Positions 17,027-25,636 are shown, counted from the stretch's first letter. The stretch is 64,000 nt of DNA from JAZKFT01 sp040386335 (GCA_040386335.1 JAZKFT010000041.1:22994-86993), one strand, 5' to 3'. Numbers and translations are program-made. The notes: generated by a model not told the origin, from the letters alone.

Positions 17027-17239
17027 CACGAGTTTTGCCTGGCAAAATCAATTTCGGGAACAACGCGGGATAAACTGGCAATAAGCATCAGTGATATGCA
17101 AGGGAAAGTGATGTATCGGCAGGCGGTCACGCCCGTTACCAGGGAAGTATTCATCGGGCAATGGCCACCCGGGACTTATTCAGTAGAAATATGGAAGGGA
17201 AACAAGCGTAGCGATGTTCAGCAATTTGTAAAAAAATAG
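17027..17239 (+). pseudogene. Orphan T9SS type A sorting-domain relic
   Basis: An open frame from just after the stop at 17024 to the TAG at 17237-17239 encodes the tail of a Por_Secre_tail domain. It has ISISDMQGKVMYRQ, then an IGQWPPGTYSVEIWKGNK strand pair, and ends QQFVKK. These fit the V-DxxGK...L-xGxY-V-V...KxIVK pattern of type A signals. There is no upstream passenger, signal peptide or suitable start, and the DNA immediately 5' of it is the duplicated intergenic block. It is best read as the 3' end of a surface-protein gene whose body was deleted. Confidence 0.7.
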
Positions 17240-17455
17240 CGTTAATAAAAGCGGGGGATTTCAATGGTGGGGCGCTATTGGCAGCCATGTTTGTGATTTG
17301 CTGAGAATATTAATGGAGTTTTTGTTATAAAAATCGGGCAAATGGCAAATTGAAGAACACCTGGATCCAGGTAGTGGAACGGTTGAAAATTGAGCGTTGT
17401 TTATTGATTATTTCCTTGTTGAAATATTCTGCTAAATGCGAAAGAAGCTGATCAC

Positions 17456-18307
17456 CTAGAAATCTTTTGGTATCAGTATCTTGTTTCGATCCTTCACCTT
17501 GCCATCCTCCATTAATTCAAATTTGTACCATCCCGCGTGGTAAAAATTGGTTTTATCGAGGGTGAGATAGGGATTTTTTATATGCTTCAATTCCAGCACC
17601 GGTGTGTTATCTTCTTCAAATATTCTTAATTCATACTTTTTGGTAAGCGCTTCGGGCAGGTTGATCACTACATAGCCTTCTTTATCGGAGTATACATACA
17701 CACTGGTCTTCCAAACATAAGGTTGAACATATTGCAATATCTGGATGGTATCGCTTGACAAGGGAAATAATGTGTCTTTAGTATGGTTGATAATGGAGTC
17801 TTTAAAAACAAGGTATTCACCGTCTATCAGCGTAGTATAGAGGCTGTCAGCCACTTTGATAAATATTTTCTTGGTGGGACTTTTGATCGCTTCCCGTATC
17901 AAGTCGGTGGCTTTATCCCTTTTGCCATCAAGTGCAGGATTTACTACCGTGCCAGCCCCCGGACTTTTTGATGTGGAGAAAAAATATGCGCCACCCTGCA
18001 ACACAAAAAAGATGCGGTAGTACACTTTGGTGCCAGGCTTTATCTGGTCGGTAAAGCCATTTTCGGGCAGCTCGGGTGAAGGAGCGGAATAAATAGTTGT
18101 GAATTTTTTGAGGCTATCGTAACTGCGCTGAACGGCGAGTTGGTTAATGGTTTCAAAATTGTTCTTCCAGCTTACAACAATGCGGCCATTGCCTTTATCG
18201 GCTACTTTAAAACCCGGCAGGGTATCCTGTGCTTTTAATGAATAACTGATAAAAATTCCGGACAGTAAGAACAGCCCGGCCACGATTCTTTTTTGCATGC
18301 CTTTCAT
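17456..18307 (-). CDS. Exported protein with an Fn3-like domain
   Basis: A 283-residue protein with signal peptide (ending SLKAQ), followed by a fibronectin-type-III-like beta-sandwich (~residues 30-115: GRIVVSWKNNFETINQLAVQ, DSLKKFTTIYSA, KPGTKVYYRIFFVLQGGAYFFS). A charged middle and C-terminal strands (YVVINLPEALTKKYELRIFE, GWYKFELMEDGKVK) follow. The last part vaguely resembles a T9SS type A tail, but the GxY core is altered (AGWYKFEL), so sorting through T9SS is uncertain. A perfect -7 box TATATTTG lies on the minus strand at 18318-18325, 10 nt before the start. Function unknown. Confidence 0.75.
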   Translation of the reverse strand: MKGMQKRIVAGLFLLSGIFISYSLKAQDTLPGFKVADKGNGRIVVSWKNNFETINQLAVQRSYDSLKKFTTIYSAPSPELPENGFTDQIKPGTKVYYRIFFVLQGGAYFFSTSKSPGAGTVVNPALDGKRDKATDLIREAIKSPTKKIFIKVADSLYTTLIDGEYLVFKDSIINHTKDTLFPLSSDTIQILQYVQPYVWKTSVYVYSDKEGYVVINLPEALTKKYELRIFEEDNTPVLELKHIKNPYLTLDKTNFYHAGWYKFELMEDGKVKDRNKILIPKDF

Positions 18308-18317
18308 TGAATTGCCG

Positions 18318-18325
18318 CAAATATA
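18318..18325 (-). promoter_or_regulatory. Candidate -7 box (TATATTTG) before the Fn3-like gene
   Basis: An exact TAnnTTTG match on the minus strand, ending 10 nt before the ATG at 18307. A TTTG at 18342-18345 lies 16 nt further upstream, somewhat closer than the usual ~19. It would start transcription a few nt before the ATG. Confidence 0.45.
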
Positions 18326-18340
18326 ACGGTTGGGTTTACA

Positions 18341-19276
18341 TCAAAATTGCAAAAGTGCGGGCGGCAGCGAGCGGTTGCCTTGTAATCCACCACTGTGGAT
18401 AATTAATAGCCTGCTACCTTGGGCAAAATGCTGTTGTGCCGCTAATTGTTTCACTGCATGGAACAATTTTGCGGTATAAACGATATCTGTAGGAAACTCG
18501 TGCTGCAGATACAATTCATTCATAAATGCAGTGAGTTCTTCGTTGTATTTACTATAGCCGCCGAAAGAAAATTGGAAAAGCAGTTCCAGTTTTTTATGAG
18601 GGAATTGTGTTTGCCATGCTGCTATCTTTTCTACCAGTTGCCCGTCTTTGGTTCCGCTTTCGATACCGGTAACCGTCATAAAATTATTTTGCTGAAATGC
18701 AAAGCCTGCAAATGTGGTGGCTGTTCCTACGGAGCAGACTGCATGGGTATAAGAAGGAAGGGCTAACGCTTCAATATAACCTGTAACACTCTGGATCCCG
18801 GTATGGTCTGATCCGCCCAATGGTACATATTGCAGGTTATTTTCATCGGCAAATACTTGAGCTGCCTGTTCGTCATAAAATACGCTACGGTTTACAAAAC
18901 GGATGGCTGCTCCCCAATCCATGCAGTCTTTTATAGTAGTTGTCGGCTGTTTTTCATTGCCTTTTATCCAAAGATGACAGGATAAGTCCAGGAGCTGGCA
19001 GGCATAGGCACAAGCGTGTACATGGTTACTCCACGGGCCGCCCTTGGTAAGAATGCCTGCCTTCTTCTCTTTAATTGCTTTTTGCAGGTAGCCATTCAGT
19101 TTCAGCCATTTGTTGCCGCTAACGGTTGGGTGCAGCAAGTCCAGGCGCAACACATCTGTATGAATGCCTGCGGCAGAAAAGGCTTTGTCGTTCCAGCTCT
19201 GAATGATTATTTTATTGTCAATATCCGTATTTACCATGGTTCTTTTTTGAACATTGCGTTCTACAAATTTGCTCAT
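18341..19276 (-). CDS. ACC deaminase / D-cysteine desulfhydrase family PLP enzyme
   Basis: A 311-residue fold-type II PLP enzyme (299-311 depending on start; the second Met, at MVNTDIDNK, may be the true one). It shows the GNKWLKLNGYL lysine motif (Schiff-base Lys), TKGGPWSNHVHA (the SNH segment contacting PLP), the phosphate-binding VGTATTFAG, and a late HSGGLQG. The family includes 1-aminocyclopropane-1-carboxylate deaminase and D-cysteine desulfhydrase, which break down small amino acids to ammonia and keto acid. The substrate cannot be assigned from sequence alone. It is divergent from the nucleotidyltransferase gene, 32 bp away. Confidence 0.85.
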   Translation of the reverse strand: MSKFVERNVQKRTMVNTDIDNKIIIQSWNDKAFSAAGIHTDVLRLDLLHPTVSGNKWLKLNGYLQKAIKEKKAGILTKGGPWSNHVHACAYACQLLDLSCHLWIKGNEKQPTTTIKDCMDWGAAIRFVNRSVFYDEQAAQVFADENNLQYVPLGGSDHTGIQSVTGYIEALALPSYTHAVCSVGTATTFAGFAFQQNNFMTVTGIESGTKDGQLVEKIAAWQTQFPHKKLELLFQFSFGGYSKYNEELTAFMNELYLQHEFPTDIVYTAKLFHAVKQLAAQQHFAQGSRLLIIHSGGLQGNRSLPPALLQF

Positions 19277-19308
19277 TCTTATATTCGCAGCAACTTAATC
19301 GTTACACT

Positions 19309-20214
19309 ATGCAAAAACCTACCCTGGTTATATTGGCGGCCGGTATGGCCAGCCGCTACGGCAGCATGAAGCAGATAGAAGGCTTTGGCCCGAATAATGA
19401 GACTATTATGGACTATTCCATTTACGATGCCATCCGTGCAGGTTTTGGAAAAGTGGTGTTCATCATACGCGAAGAGTTTGCCGATATGTTCAAATCGATC
19501 ATTGAACCTAAAATTGGCGGAAAGATAGCCGTTGAATATGTTTTTCAGAGCCTTGAAAAATATTTACCTGAGGGTATCGCCGTTCCGGAAGAACGTAAAA
19601 AGCCCTGGGGAACTGCACATGCCGTGCTATGTGCCCGCGATGCAGTAAATGAGAACTTTGTAGTGATCAATGCGGATGACTTTTATGGCCGCGATGGGTT
19701 TGAAAAAGCCTACCAGTTTTGTACGGGGCCGTGCAACGATCGCACTTATGCTATTATTGGTTACACCCTTTCCAATACGCTCAGCGAAAATGGAACCGTA
19801 AGCCGTGGTGTATGCCAAACCGATGCAGATAATAACCTCGTGAGCATTGTTGAACGTACCAAAATTTACTGGAAAGGGGAGAAGGTAGCTTATGAAGAGG
19901 AAGATGGCGAACATGAAGTGGATGCCTCAAGCCCGGTGTCAATGAATTTCTGGTGCTTTGCCCCCAATGCTTTCGAGATGTGTGAAAGGATGTTTCATGA
20001 ATTTGTAAAGGAGAACCTCGCCAATCTAAAGGCAGAATTTTTTATACCGATATTGGGAGATAAGTTTATCCAGCAAAACCTGGGTGAGATAAAAGTGGTA
20101 CCCACAGATGCTATGTGGTTTGGAGTGACCTATCCCCAGGACGCCCCCGGAGTAAAAGCCAGCCTCAATGCGTTAATAGAAGCCGGCGAGTATCCCGCTA
20201 ATCTTTGGGCCTAA
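19309..20214 (+). CDS. Sugar-phosphate-type nucleotidyltransferase
   Basis: A 301-residue protein with an N-terminal nucleotidyltransferase signature TLVILAAGMASRYGSMKQ (LAAGxxxR, residues ~7-20), EGFGPNNETIMDYSIYDAI, KPWGTAHAVLCA (substrate nucleotide pocket), VVINADDFYG (metal-binding D-D) and a VTYPQDAPGVKASL tail. Relatives are annotated as nucleotidyltransferases near NDP-sugar pyrophosphorylases. The expected reaction is NTP plus sugar phosphate to NDP-sugar plus pyrophosphate, but the sugar is unknown. Alone in its transcription unit, followed by a good terminator. Confidence 0.85.
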   Translation: MQKPTLVILAAGMASRYGSMKQIEGFGPNNETIMDYSIYDAIRAGFGKVVFIIREEFADMFKSIIEPKIGGKIAVEYVFQSLEKYLPEGIAVPEERKKPWGTAHAVLCARDAVNENFVVINADDFYGRDGFEKAYQFCTGPCNDRTYAIIGYTLSNTLSENGTVSRGVCQTDADNNLVSIVERTKIYWKGEKVAYEEEDGEHEVDASSPVSMNFWCFAPNAFEMCERMFHEFVKENLANLKAEFFIPILGDKFIQQNLGEIKVVPTDAMWFGVTYPQDAPGVKASLNALIEAGEYPANLWA

Positions 20215-20234
20215 AATCTTTTTTTTTCTTTTTT

Positions 20235-20270
20235 CCCCTGTTGGCCTTGGCTGGCAGGGGTTTTTATTTT
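20235..20270 (+). terminator. Intrinsic terminator after nucleotidyltransferase
   Basis: A CCCCTG / CAGGGG stem with a 14-nt loop is followed by TTTTTATTTT, 20 nt past the stop. Confidence 0.8.
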
Positions 20271-20317
20271 GCATAAGCAGGTTCGTGGGATGAGATGGAC
20301 TATATCCGTCAGCGTTT

Positions 20318-20929
20318 TTATTTTTGGATTGGTAGAATAATATCAGCCTCTGTTTTTTCACCCGGATATAAATCTATGGACCTGTCTGTACCGAACTTGA
20401 TCCCGGCTGAGACAAAGAATAGTCTCAATTTTTCCATTTTTTGAGTGCAGTCATTGCCAAAGTATATTTTGTCTGAACTTTCTTCATGCCTGTCACAGTG
20501 AAAGCAAATAAGGACATATTCTTTTAAATGCCCAGATCGGTCTAAAAACAAAATAGCATTGCGAGGATAAAAGCATTGGGTCAAACTACCGTAGTTAGGC
20601 TGCGTTTTATAGAAATTGTTATATAATATATCGGTCAATCCATCAACTTCGGTTTTTGTCAAACTTTTTACTTCAACCAAACTGTCAGTCAACAAAGTGT
20701 CATTCTTAAATGGACTGTTGTCGTTGTGATAACGAAATGAGACCAACTTGATGGTGGCGGCAATTTTGAAAGGATAAAATTTTTTGCGCTGGGCAGGCGA
20801 ATATTTTGGTTTATAAATACAATTGAAGTTGCCCTTTAGCCTGGGTAATTCGACCTGGTTTTCAACTTTCTGCCCTCTTACATTTTTCAGGCATCCAATC
20901 AAGAATGTTATTAAAATTAAAGGTCTCAT
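20318..20929 (-). CDS. Exported protein of unknown function
   Basis: The start is set at the ATG at 20929, giving ~203 residues with a signal peptide (MRPLILITFLIGCLKNVRGQ). An in-frame ATG at 21016 would run through the terminator hairpin of the gene upstream and is unlikely. The mature protein has a Cys-containing motif set (NFNCIYKPKY, LTQCFYPRNAIL, VLICFHCDRH, GNDCTQK) suggesting disulphides, plus a FLDRSGHLKEYVLI beta pair. No family is recognised. It lies directly downstream of the sigma/protease pair but is separated from it by a terminator. Confidence 0.65.
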   Translation of the reverse strand: MRPLILITFLIGCLKNVRGQKVENQVELPRLKGNFNCIYKPKYSPAQRKKFYPFKIAATIKLVSFRYHNDNSPFKNDTLLTDSLVEVKSLTKTEVDGLTDILYNNFYKTQPNYGSLTQCFYPRNAILFLDRSGHLKEYVLICFHCDRHEESSDKIYFGNDCTQKMEKLRLFFVSAGIKFGTDRSIDLYPGEKTEADIILPIQK

Positions 20930-20959
20930 TGCCGCAAAGTCATTTAAAAAGGCTCTTCC

Positions 20960-20990
20960 AATAAAAAGCGTCCTGCTGCAACAGGACGCT
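20960..20990 (-). terminator. Intrinsic terminator after the protease gene
   Basis: On the minus strand the arms AGCGTCCTG / CAGGACGCT (9 bp) close a 6-nt loop and are followed by TTTTTAT. It lies 33 nt after the protease stop and ends the sigma-protease transcription unit. Confidence 0.85.
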
Positions 20991-21022
20991 AAGGATATAA
21001 AACTAAAAACCAACAATCTTTA

Positions 21023-22138
21023 TTACTTGTAATAACCTTTCACCATAAACACACAATTCTGAATCTGCTTCACTTGTTGCGTTCTTTCTTTTCCTTTGAG
21101 GCTATTAGCCACAGGCAGTTTTACACTGCGGTAAGTAGTATCATCTTCCTTTAAGTCGCTCAACGCTTTGGCGATATTAGAAGCCTTGTTAGCAAATACC
21201 ACACCATTTGCATTTACTTGACGGCTGTTGAGAATACCAATGACATCGCCATTTTTGTCCATTACTGGTCCTCCACTATTACCCGGATTTGCATCCACTG
21301 AGATCTGAACACTCAATGTATCATCATTATTACCGCTCAGGGCACTTAAATATCCTTTGCCATAAACTATTTGATTTCTTGGATAACCCAGGGTAAATAT
21401 TTCTTCACCCAAATCAGTACCACTTTTACGAATGCTGTATGGTAATGATGTTAATGCCTGGAAATCCTTATCATCAATTTTCAAAATAGCAATATCATTT
21501 GCCGGATCATTGAACACATTTTTAGCATAGTATTCTTTGCCATTGTTTACCACTACCAGGGTCGCGGCATTATTTACCACGTGGCTGTTCGTAACCAGGT
21601 AACCTTTTGCATCTATTAAAAAGCTGGTACCTGCACTGCGTTGCTGTTGATCTTTCGGCGCTTTGGAGATGGCATTATTAATATTAAGAATGGCCCTGGT
21701 TTGATCTTTCTGAGTTTGCTCAAACTTAGACATGTCCCTTTTCAATTTGTCTATTTCAGCATTGCTTTTTGGCGTAAAATAACTCATCATCCCGCTAATC
21801 GTGAGTGCAGTAATACCTGCAATAGACGCCGCAACAGCAATCGTGCGTTTGTGCCTGTTCCATAATTGCAGAACTTTGGCAGATTTGATAACCAAAGGTT
21901 CTCCTTGTGTTATTTCGCCCGTTTCCAGCAACTGGTTGTGTATATCATGAAGTTTGGCCTTCATCTGCTTCTGGTCACCATATTGGTTCAACTGGTTCAG
22001 AAATAAATGATGCTCTACCACCATCTGGTCAATTTCCGGGGTTTTGGCCCGCAAATCTTCAAAGTAGGTTTTTTCCTGTGCAGTCATCTCACCGTTGAGA
22101 TACCGCTCCACCGCGTCTAGTAAAACAATTTCTTCCAT
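21023..22138 (-). CDS. Membrane-anchored trypsin-like protease with anti-sigma-like N-terminus
   Basis: About 371 residues. Residues 1-95 are a cytoplasmic helical region (LLDAVERYLNGEMTAQEKTYFE), similar in style to the N-terminal part of anti-sigma factors. A single transmembrane helix follows (~97-117, TIAVAASIAGITALTISGMM), then a coiled-coil stretch. An S1C trypsin-like protease domain comes last, with His in VTNSHVV, Asp in NDIAIL and Ser in GNSGGPV, so the triad is intact. There is no PDZ domain. The ATG (22136-22138) shares its A with the sigma-factor TGA, indicating translational coupling; GTG one codon earlier is also possible. The position is that of an anti-sigma factor, so it may sense and cut in the periplasm while holding the sigma factor. 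This function is inferred. Confidence 0.85.
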   Translation of the reverse strand: MEEIVLLDAVERYLNGEMTAQEKTYFEDLRAKTPEIDQMVVEHHLFLNQLNQYGDQKQMKAKLHDIHNQLLETGEITQGEPLVIKSAKVLQLWNRHKRTIAVAASIAGITALTISGMMSYFTPKSNAEIDKLKRDMSKFEQTQKDQTRAILNINNAISKAPKDQQQRSAGTSFLIDAKGYLVTNSHVVNNAATLVVVNNGKEYYAKNVFNDPANDIAILKIDDKDFQALTSLPYSIRKSGTDLGEEIFTLGYPRNQIVYGKGYLSALSGNNDDTLSVQISVDANPGNSGGPVMDKNGDVIGILNSRQVNANGVVFANKASNIAKALSDLKEDDTTYRSVKLPVANSLKGKERTQQVKQIQNCVFMVKGYYK

Positions 22139-22701
22139 CACAAATTTTTATATTGAGCAAAAAATAATTTCTTTAGTCGCATCAGGCACTTGTACTTCTG
22201 GTTTTTAGCGTTGTCTGCATTGGTGTAGCCAAACTCGTCTGCTATCTCCGTCATGTGCTTCTTATTAATGTAGTAAGCCTCCAGCAAACTCTTACACGGT
22301 TCGCCCAGGCTCTTCATCGCTACATCCATCATTTCAAAGTTGTCGTCCAGCTTCTGCTTTTGTTCTATTTCTTCCTCTACCGGTATCGTCTCCTGTATAC
22401 TATCTACGGGAGCTACAAATTTCTGGTTGTATTGAAGCCGCTTGAGCCAAAGCCTTCTGCATATAGAATATACATAGGTCTTGATTTGAGAGGTGAGTAC
22501 AAAATTCTCATCCTTTGCCTTTTCGTACAACACCATCATTGCCTCCTGGAATATATCCCTCGCATCGTCGTAAGAACCATTGTTTTGAATGATGAAAGAT
22601 TGAATCATGGCGAAATTTTGTTTGTACAATATTTCGATAGATCCGGAATCGTTCCTGGCAAGTCCTTCCAATAAATCTTTGTCGTTGCTTTCAGCTTTCA
22701 C
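22138..22701 (-). CDS. ECF-type RNA polymerase sigma factor
   Basis: A 187-residue sigma-70 family protein. Region 2 includes GSYDDARDIFQEAMMVLYEKA and the downstream TSQIKTYVYSICRRLWLKRL. Region 4 begins around KSLLEAYYINKKHMTEIADEFGYTNADNAKNQKYKCLMRLKKL, with a clear HTH. There is an acidic linker (PVEEEIEQKQKLDD) between them. Such factors are normally kept inactive by a co-encoded membrane anti-sigma. Here the overlapping downstream gene is a trypsin-like protease with a cytosolic N-terminal region. A TATTTTTG box on the minus strand (22727-22734) could be its -7 element. Confidence 0.9.
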   Translation of the reverse strand: MKAESNDKDLLEGLARNDSGSIEILYKQNFAMIQSFIIQNNGSYDDARDIFQEAMMVLYEKAKDENFVLTSQIKTYVYSICRRLWLKRLQYNQKFVAPVDSIQETIPVEEEIEQKQKLDDNFEMMDVAMKSLGEPCKSLLEAYYINKKHMTEIADEFGYTNADNAKNQKYKCLMRLKKLFFAQYKNL

Positions 22702-23097
22702 ATTCCTTGGTTTTAATACAGGAGGCCAAAAATAGTAACCCGGTGTTTGAAATTAGAAAAAGAAATACAAAGTGCGGCTGGCACAGGGTTGTCGGTTTCC
22801 TTGTAATACCGATATGTTGCTCAATAAATCCTTTGCCTTGATACCCAACACAACGGCATTTATCTCTGAAATCTCCTGGTTGAAAGTAGAAGATCTTTTG
22901 GGAACATGCAGCTAAGCCGCAATTCCTGGTAACCCGTGCTGTTTTGCTGCAGCCCGTGCCAATACAGGCCCAGGACTGTGATAAATACTGGTTTTTCAAA
23001 GGTTTAAGCAGAAAAAAAATATTTTTTAAAACCTGCGGTTACCTTTCTTAACCATCTGGTATAAACATCAAATTCATCACAAACAAAAAAAATTAAA
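22702..23097. other. 396-bp divergent intergenic region
   Basis: This lies between the sigma factor (minus) and the small lipoprotein (plus). Two minus-strand frames here have random-looking composition and are not called. The last 60 nt before the lipoprotein ATG are A/T-rich with an A-rich tract (AAAAAAAATTAAA) just before the start, typical of Bacteroidota translation initiation regions. Confidence 0.5.
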
Positions 23098-23319
23098 ATG
23101 AAAAAATTATTTTTCGTAGCTTTTATCGCTGCTGCAATGGTTTCTTGTACTGAAACTACAACTACAACTTCAACTGAAGATTCACTGAAAGCTGTAGCAA
23201 CTGCAGATTCATTGAAAATGGCTGCTGCTGCTGATTCAGCTGCTAAAGCTGCAACTGATACAGCTTCTAAAATATTGGATTCTGCCGCTGCTAAATTGGA
23301 CAGCATAAGCAAGAAATAA
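23098..23319 (+). CDS. Small alanine-rich lipoprotein
   Basis: A 73-residue predicted lipoprotein: MKKLFFVAFIAAAMVSC with Cys at residue 17, then a Thr/Ser-rich spacer and an Ala/Ser/Asp/Lys heptad-like region (SLKAVATADSLKMAAAADSA). The repeated ADS/DSA steps suggest a long amphipathic helix similar in style to Lpp-like or stress-induced small lipoproteins, though I see no homology. An A-rich initiation region precedes the start, and a strong terminator follows within 35 nt, so this is a short monocistronic message, often highly expressed. Confidence 0.78.
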   Translation: MKKLFFVAFIAAAMVSCTETTTTTSTEDSLKAVATADSLKMAAAADSAAKAATDTASKILDSAAAKLDSISKK

Positions 23320-23352
23320 TTCTAAGGATTTTTCATATGGCAAGCAATCGTT

Positions 23353-23388
23353 AAGCCGTCCCTATTCTTAGGGAGGGCTTCTTTTTTA
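23353..23388 (+). terminator. Intrinsic terminator after small lipoprotein
   Basis: The arms AAGCC-TCCCTA / TAGGGA-GGCTT (11 bp with one mismatch) close a 4-nt loop, followed by CTTTTTT. Confidence 0.85.
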
Positions 23389-23678
23389 AATGCGGTTTTG
23401 CATAGCATCACCACATCAGTTATCCAGGCGTTTTAATTAGATATACATATCAGCAGTTGCCACGGTGCAGCGAATTAGAATGATTGGATTTTAAAAGGGC
23501 AGGGCTTGTTTATCAACCTCGCAGGTTATGGGTTGGAAATCATAATAAAGTAACTTGCACCCGATCATTTTTTTTCAATAAGCGTGGACATTATGCAATG
23601 GGCAATTGGCAGATCAACTGCGAACTGCCAACTGTAAAACTGCCCACTGCTATGTTTTATCTAATTAAATTTTAACAA

Positions 23679-25376
23679 ATGACTTTCGAAGAATTAGGCA
23701 TTGAAGCAGGTTTGCTTCAGTCCGTTACGGCTCTTGGTTTTACCGAGCCTACCCCCATCCAGGAACAAGCTATTCCTATATTATTAGCTGGTACTAAAGA
23801 CTTTATTGGCCTTGCCTCCACAGGTACCGGTAAAACAGCTGCCTTTGGTTTACCATTATTACAATTGGTTGATAAAGACCAGAGGTTTCCACAGGCATTG
23901 ATTATTTGCCCTACCAGGGAGCTTTGTATCCAGATCACAGAGGATATCAAGAAATTTAAAAAGCACCAGCCTGGTACCAATGTTACCCCGGTTTATGGCG
24001 GTACATCCATCAGTATGCAGATACGTGACCTTAAAAAAGGCACCCATATTGTTGTGGCTACCCCCGGTCGTTTAATAGATTTGATAGAACGCAAAGCTAT
24101 TGACCTTACCCAAATCCACTATGTGGTGCTGGATGAGGCAGATGAAATGTTGAACATGGGGTTCAGGGAGGATATTGAGCATGTATTGCAATTTACCCCC
24201 AATCGCCAGAGCACCTGGTTGTTTAGTGCTACCATGCCTTCTGAAGTAAGGCAGATCAGCAAGCGTTTTATGAAATCGCCTGCCGAGATCACCATAGGAA
24301 AAGTAAATTCCACCAACGTTAATATCGATCACCAATATTGCATCGCCAGCGGCCACAACCGTTACGAGGTTCTGAAACGCATTATTGATTTTAACCCCGG
24401 CATGTACGGCATAATTTTTACCCGTACAAAGCTGGATGCACAAGGCATTACTGAAACTTTAACCCGTGAAGGGTATGATATAGAAGCCCTTCATGGCGAT
24501 CTTAGCCAGCAGCAGCGCGACGCGGTGATGAATCGTTTCCGCCAAAAAACAATACAGCTCCTGATAGCTACTGACGTAGCCGCCCGTGGTATTGATGTAA
24601 AAGAAATTAGCCATGTAATTAATTACGAACTACCTGATGATATCGAGGTATACACACACCGTAGCGGTCGTACCGGCCGCGCCGGTAACCAGGGTATTTG
24701 TATTTCTATACTTGCAGCAAAAGACGTGTATAAGCTTCGCAGCATAGAAAGATTGGTAAATAACAAATTCCACAAATTGGACATACCGAGTGGTAAAGAT
24801 GTTTGCCGCAAACAGTTTTTCCATTTTATAGACAAGATGATGAGTACGGATATCAGCCATGGAGAATACGAAACTTATATCCCGATTTTAAACGAAAGAT
24901 TTGCTGACGTAAGCAAAGAAGAAATTTTGCAACGCGTAGCTGGCCTGGAGTTCGACCGGTTTTTGAAATATTACGAAAATGCCGCCGACCTTAATCTCAG
25001 GCAGGACGATAGCAAACGCCGTGAACGGACCCCCATGCGGGATGGTGACAGAAGTGCTGCTCCAAGAGACCGCGACAGGGATACACAAGGGCGTACTTTT
25101 AGCCGCGGTGCTACCGGGTACAGCCGTTTGTTTGTAAACCTTGGTATTAAGGATGGTTTTTATAAAGCCAGTTTTTTACAGTTTATCCTCGATATGAGCG
25201 ACCTGAAAAAGGAAGCCCTGGGCAAGATAGATATGCGTGATATGAATAGCTGGGTGGAAGTAGAAAGTGGATCCATGAACAAGATGATCAAATCCATTGA
25301 CGGCAAAATGTACAAAGGCCGTAAAATTCGGATGAATGACGCAGATACCGGAGATAAGCGTAAATCGGAGGATTAG
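23679..25376 (+). CDS. DEAD-box ATP-dependent RNA helicase with DbpA-type RNA-binding domain
   Basis: A 565-residue helicase with all core motifs in order: Q motif (FTEPTPIQEQAIP), I (ASTGTGKT), Ia (PTRELCIQ), Ib (TPGRL), II (VLDEADEM), III (FSATMP), IV (GIIFTRTK), V (ATDVAARGIDV) and VI (HRSGRTGRAG). A linker rich in Arg/Asp (about residues 445-475) follows. The C-terminal ~75 residues (GYSRLFVNLGIKDGFYKASF to the GRKIRMN end) match the DbpA/CsdA RNA-binding domain. Such enzymes remodel rRNA and mRNA, often in ribosome assembly and cold adaptation. Length and order match the DeaD/CsdA type. Preceded by the GGCAGTT-word intergenic repeat. Confidence 0.95.
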   Translation: MTFEELGIEAGLLQSVTALGFTEPTPIQEQAIPILLAGTKDFIGLASTGTGKTAAFGLPLLQLVDKDQRFPQALIICPTRELCIQITEDIKKFKKHQPGTNVTPVYGGTSISMQIRDLKKGTHIVVATPGRLIDLIERKAIDLTQIHYVVLDEADEMLNMGFREDIEHVLQFTPNRQSTWLFSATMPSEVRQISKRFMKSPAEITIGKVNSTNVNIDHQYCIASGHNRYEVLKRIIDFNPGMYGIIFTRTKLDAQGITETLTREGYDIEALHGDLSQQQRDAVMNRFRQKTIQLLIATDVAARGIDVKEISHVINYELPDDIEVYTHRSGRTGRAGNQGICISILAAKDVYKLRSIERLVNNKFHKLDIPSGKDVCRKQFFHFIDKMMSTDISHGEYETYIPILNERFADVSKEEILQRVAGLEFDRFLKYYENAADLNLRQDDSKRRERTPMRDGDRSAAPRDRDRDTQGRTFSRGATGYSRLFVNLGIKDGFYKASFLQFILDMSDLKKEALGKIDMRDMNSWVEVESGSMNKMIKSIDGKMYKGRKIRMNDADTGDKRKSED

Positions 25377-25600
25377 TTGATTAGTGATTATTGATTAGTT
25401 GACTAAATTACCACATAACATCTTAAAAAAGTAACCACGACCTGGTTGCTTTTTTAGTTTCAGGCGTCCCCCGATTTTAAGAAAATGGCTGAATCGCGGA
25501 ATAAGTGTGAAAGAATGGAAGTAATAAGTAAAGGATTTTCAACGATTCTTTGAGAATTGTAGAAAAATGTCAGGCAAATTGTAAAAAGAATGAAAATATT
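25377..25600. other. Intergenic region before the attenuator
   Basis: It starts with repetitive words (GATTAGTTGATTAGTGATTATTGATTAGTTGAC) of the intergenic-repeat type, then A/T-rich DNA with an IR ACCACGACCTGGT at ~25434. No gene is seen. The promoter of the aromatic operon lies at its right end. Confidence 0.5.
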
Positions 25601-25632
25601 TTTGTCCAGTAAAACACTATACTATACTTTCG
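25601..25632 (+). promoter_or_regulatory. Predicted promoter of the aromatic amino acid operon
   Basis: TTTG at 25601-25604 and TACTTTCG at 25625-25632 are 20 nt apart and match the Bacteroidota TTTG / TAnnTTTG promoter with one mismatch in the -7 box. Predicted +1 is about 25636-25639, i.e. at or next to the GTG start of the leader peptide, so the leader would be leaderless. Confidence 0.6.
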
Positions 25633-25636
25633 GGCC

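Noticed and set aside
20930..21016. Longer start (21016) of the exported unknown protein at 20.3 kb
   Set aside because: It would pass through the terminator hairpin of the upstream protease gene, and the true signal peptide begins at 20929.
22691..23312. Minus-strand frames opposite and upstream of the small lipoprotein
   Set aside because: The first has a random Cys-rich composition; the second is antisense to the lipoprotein and mirrors its Ala codons.
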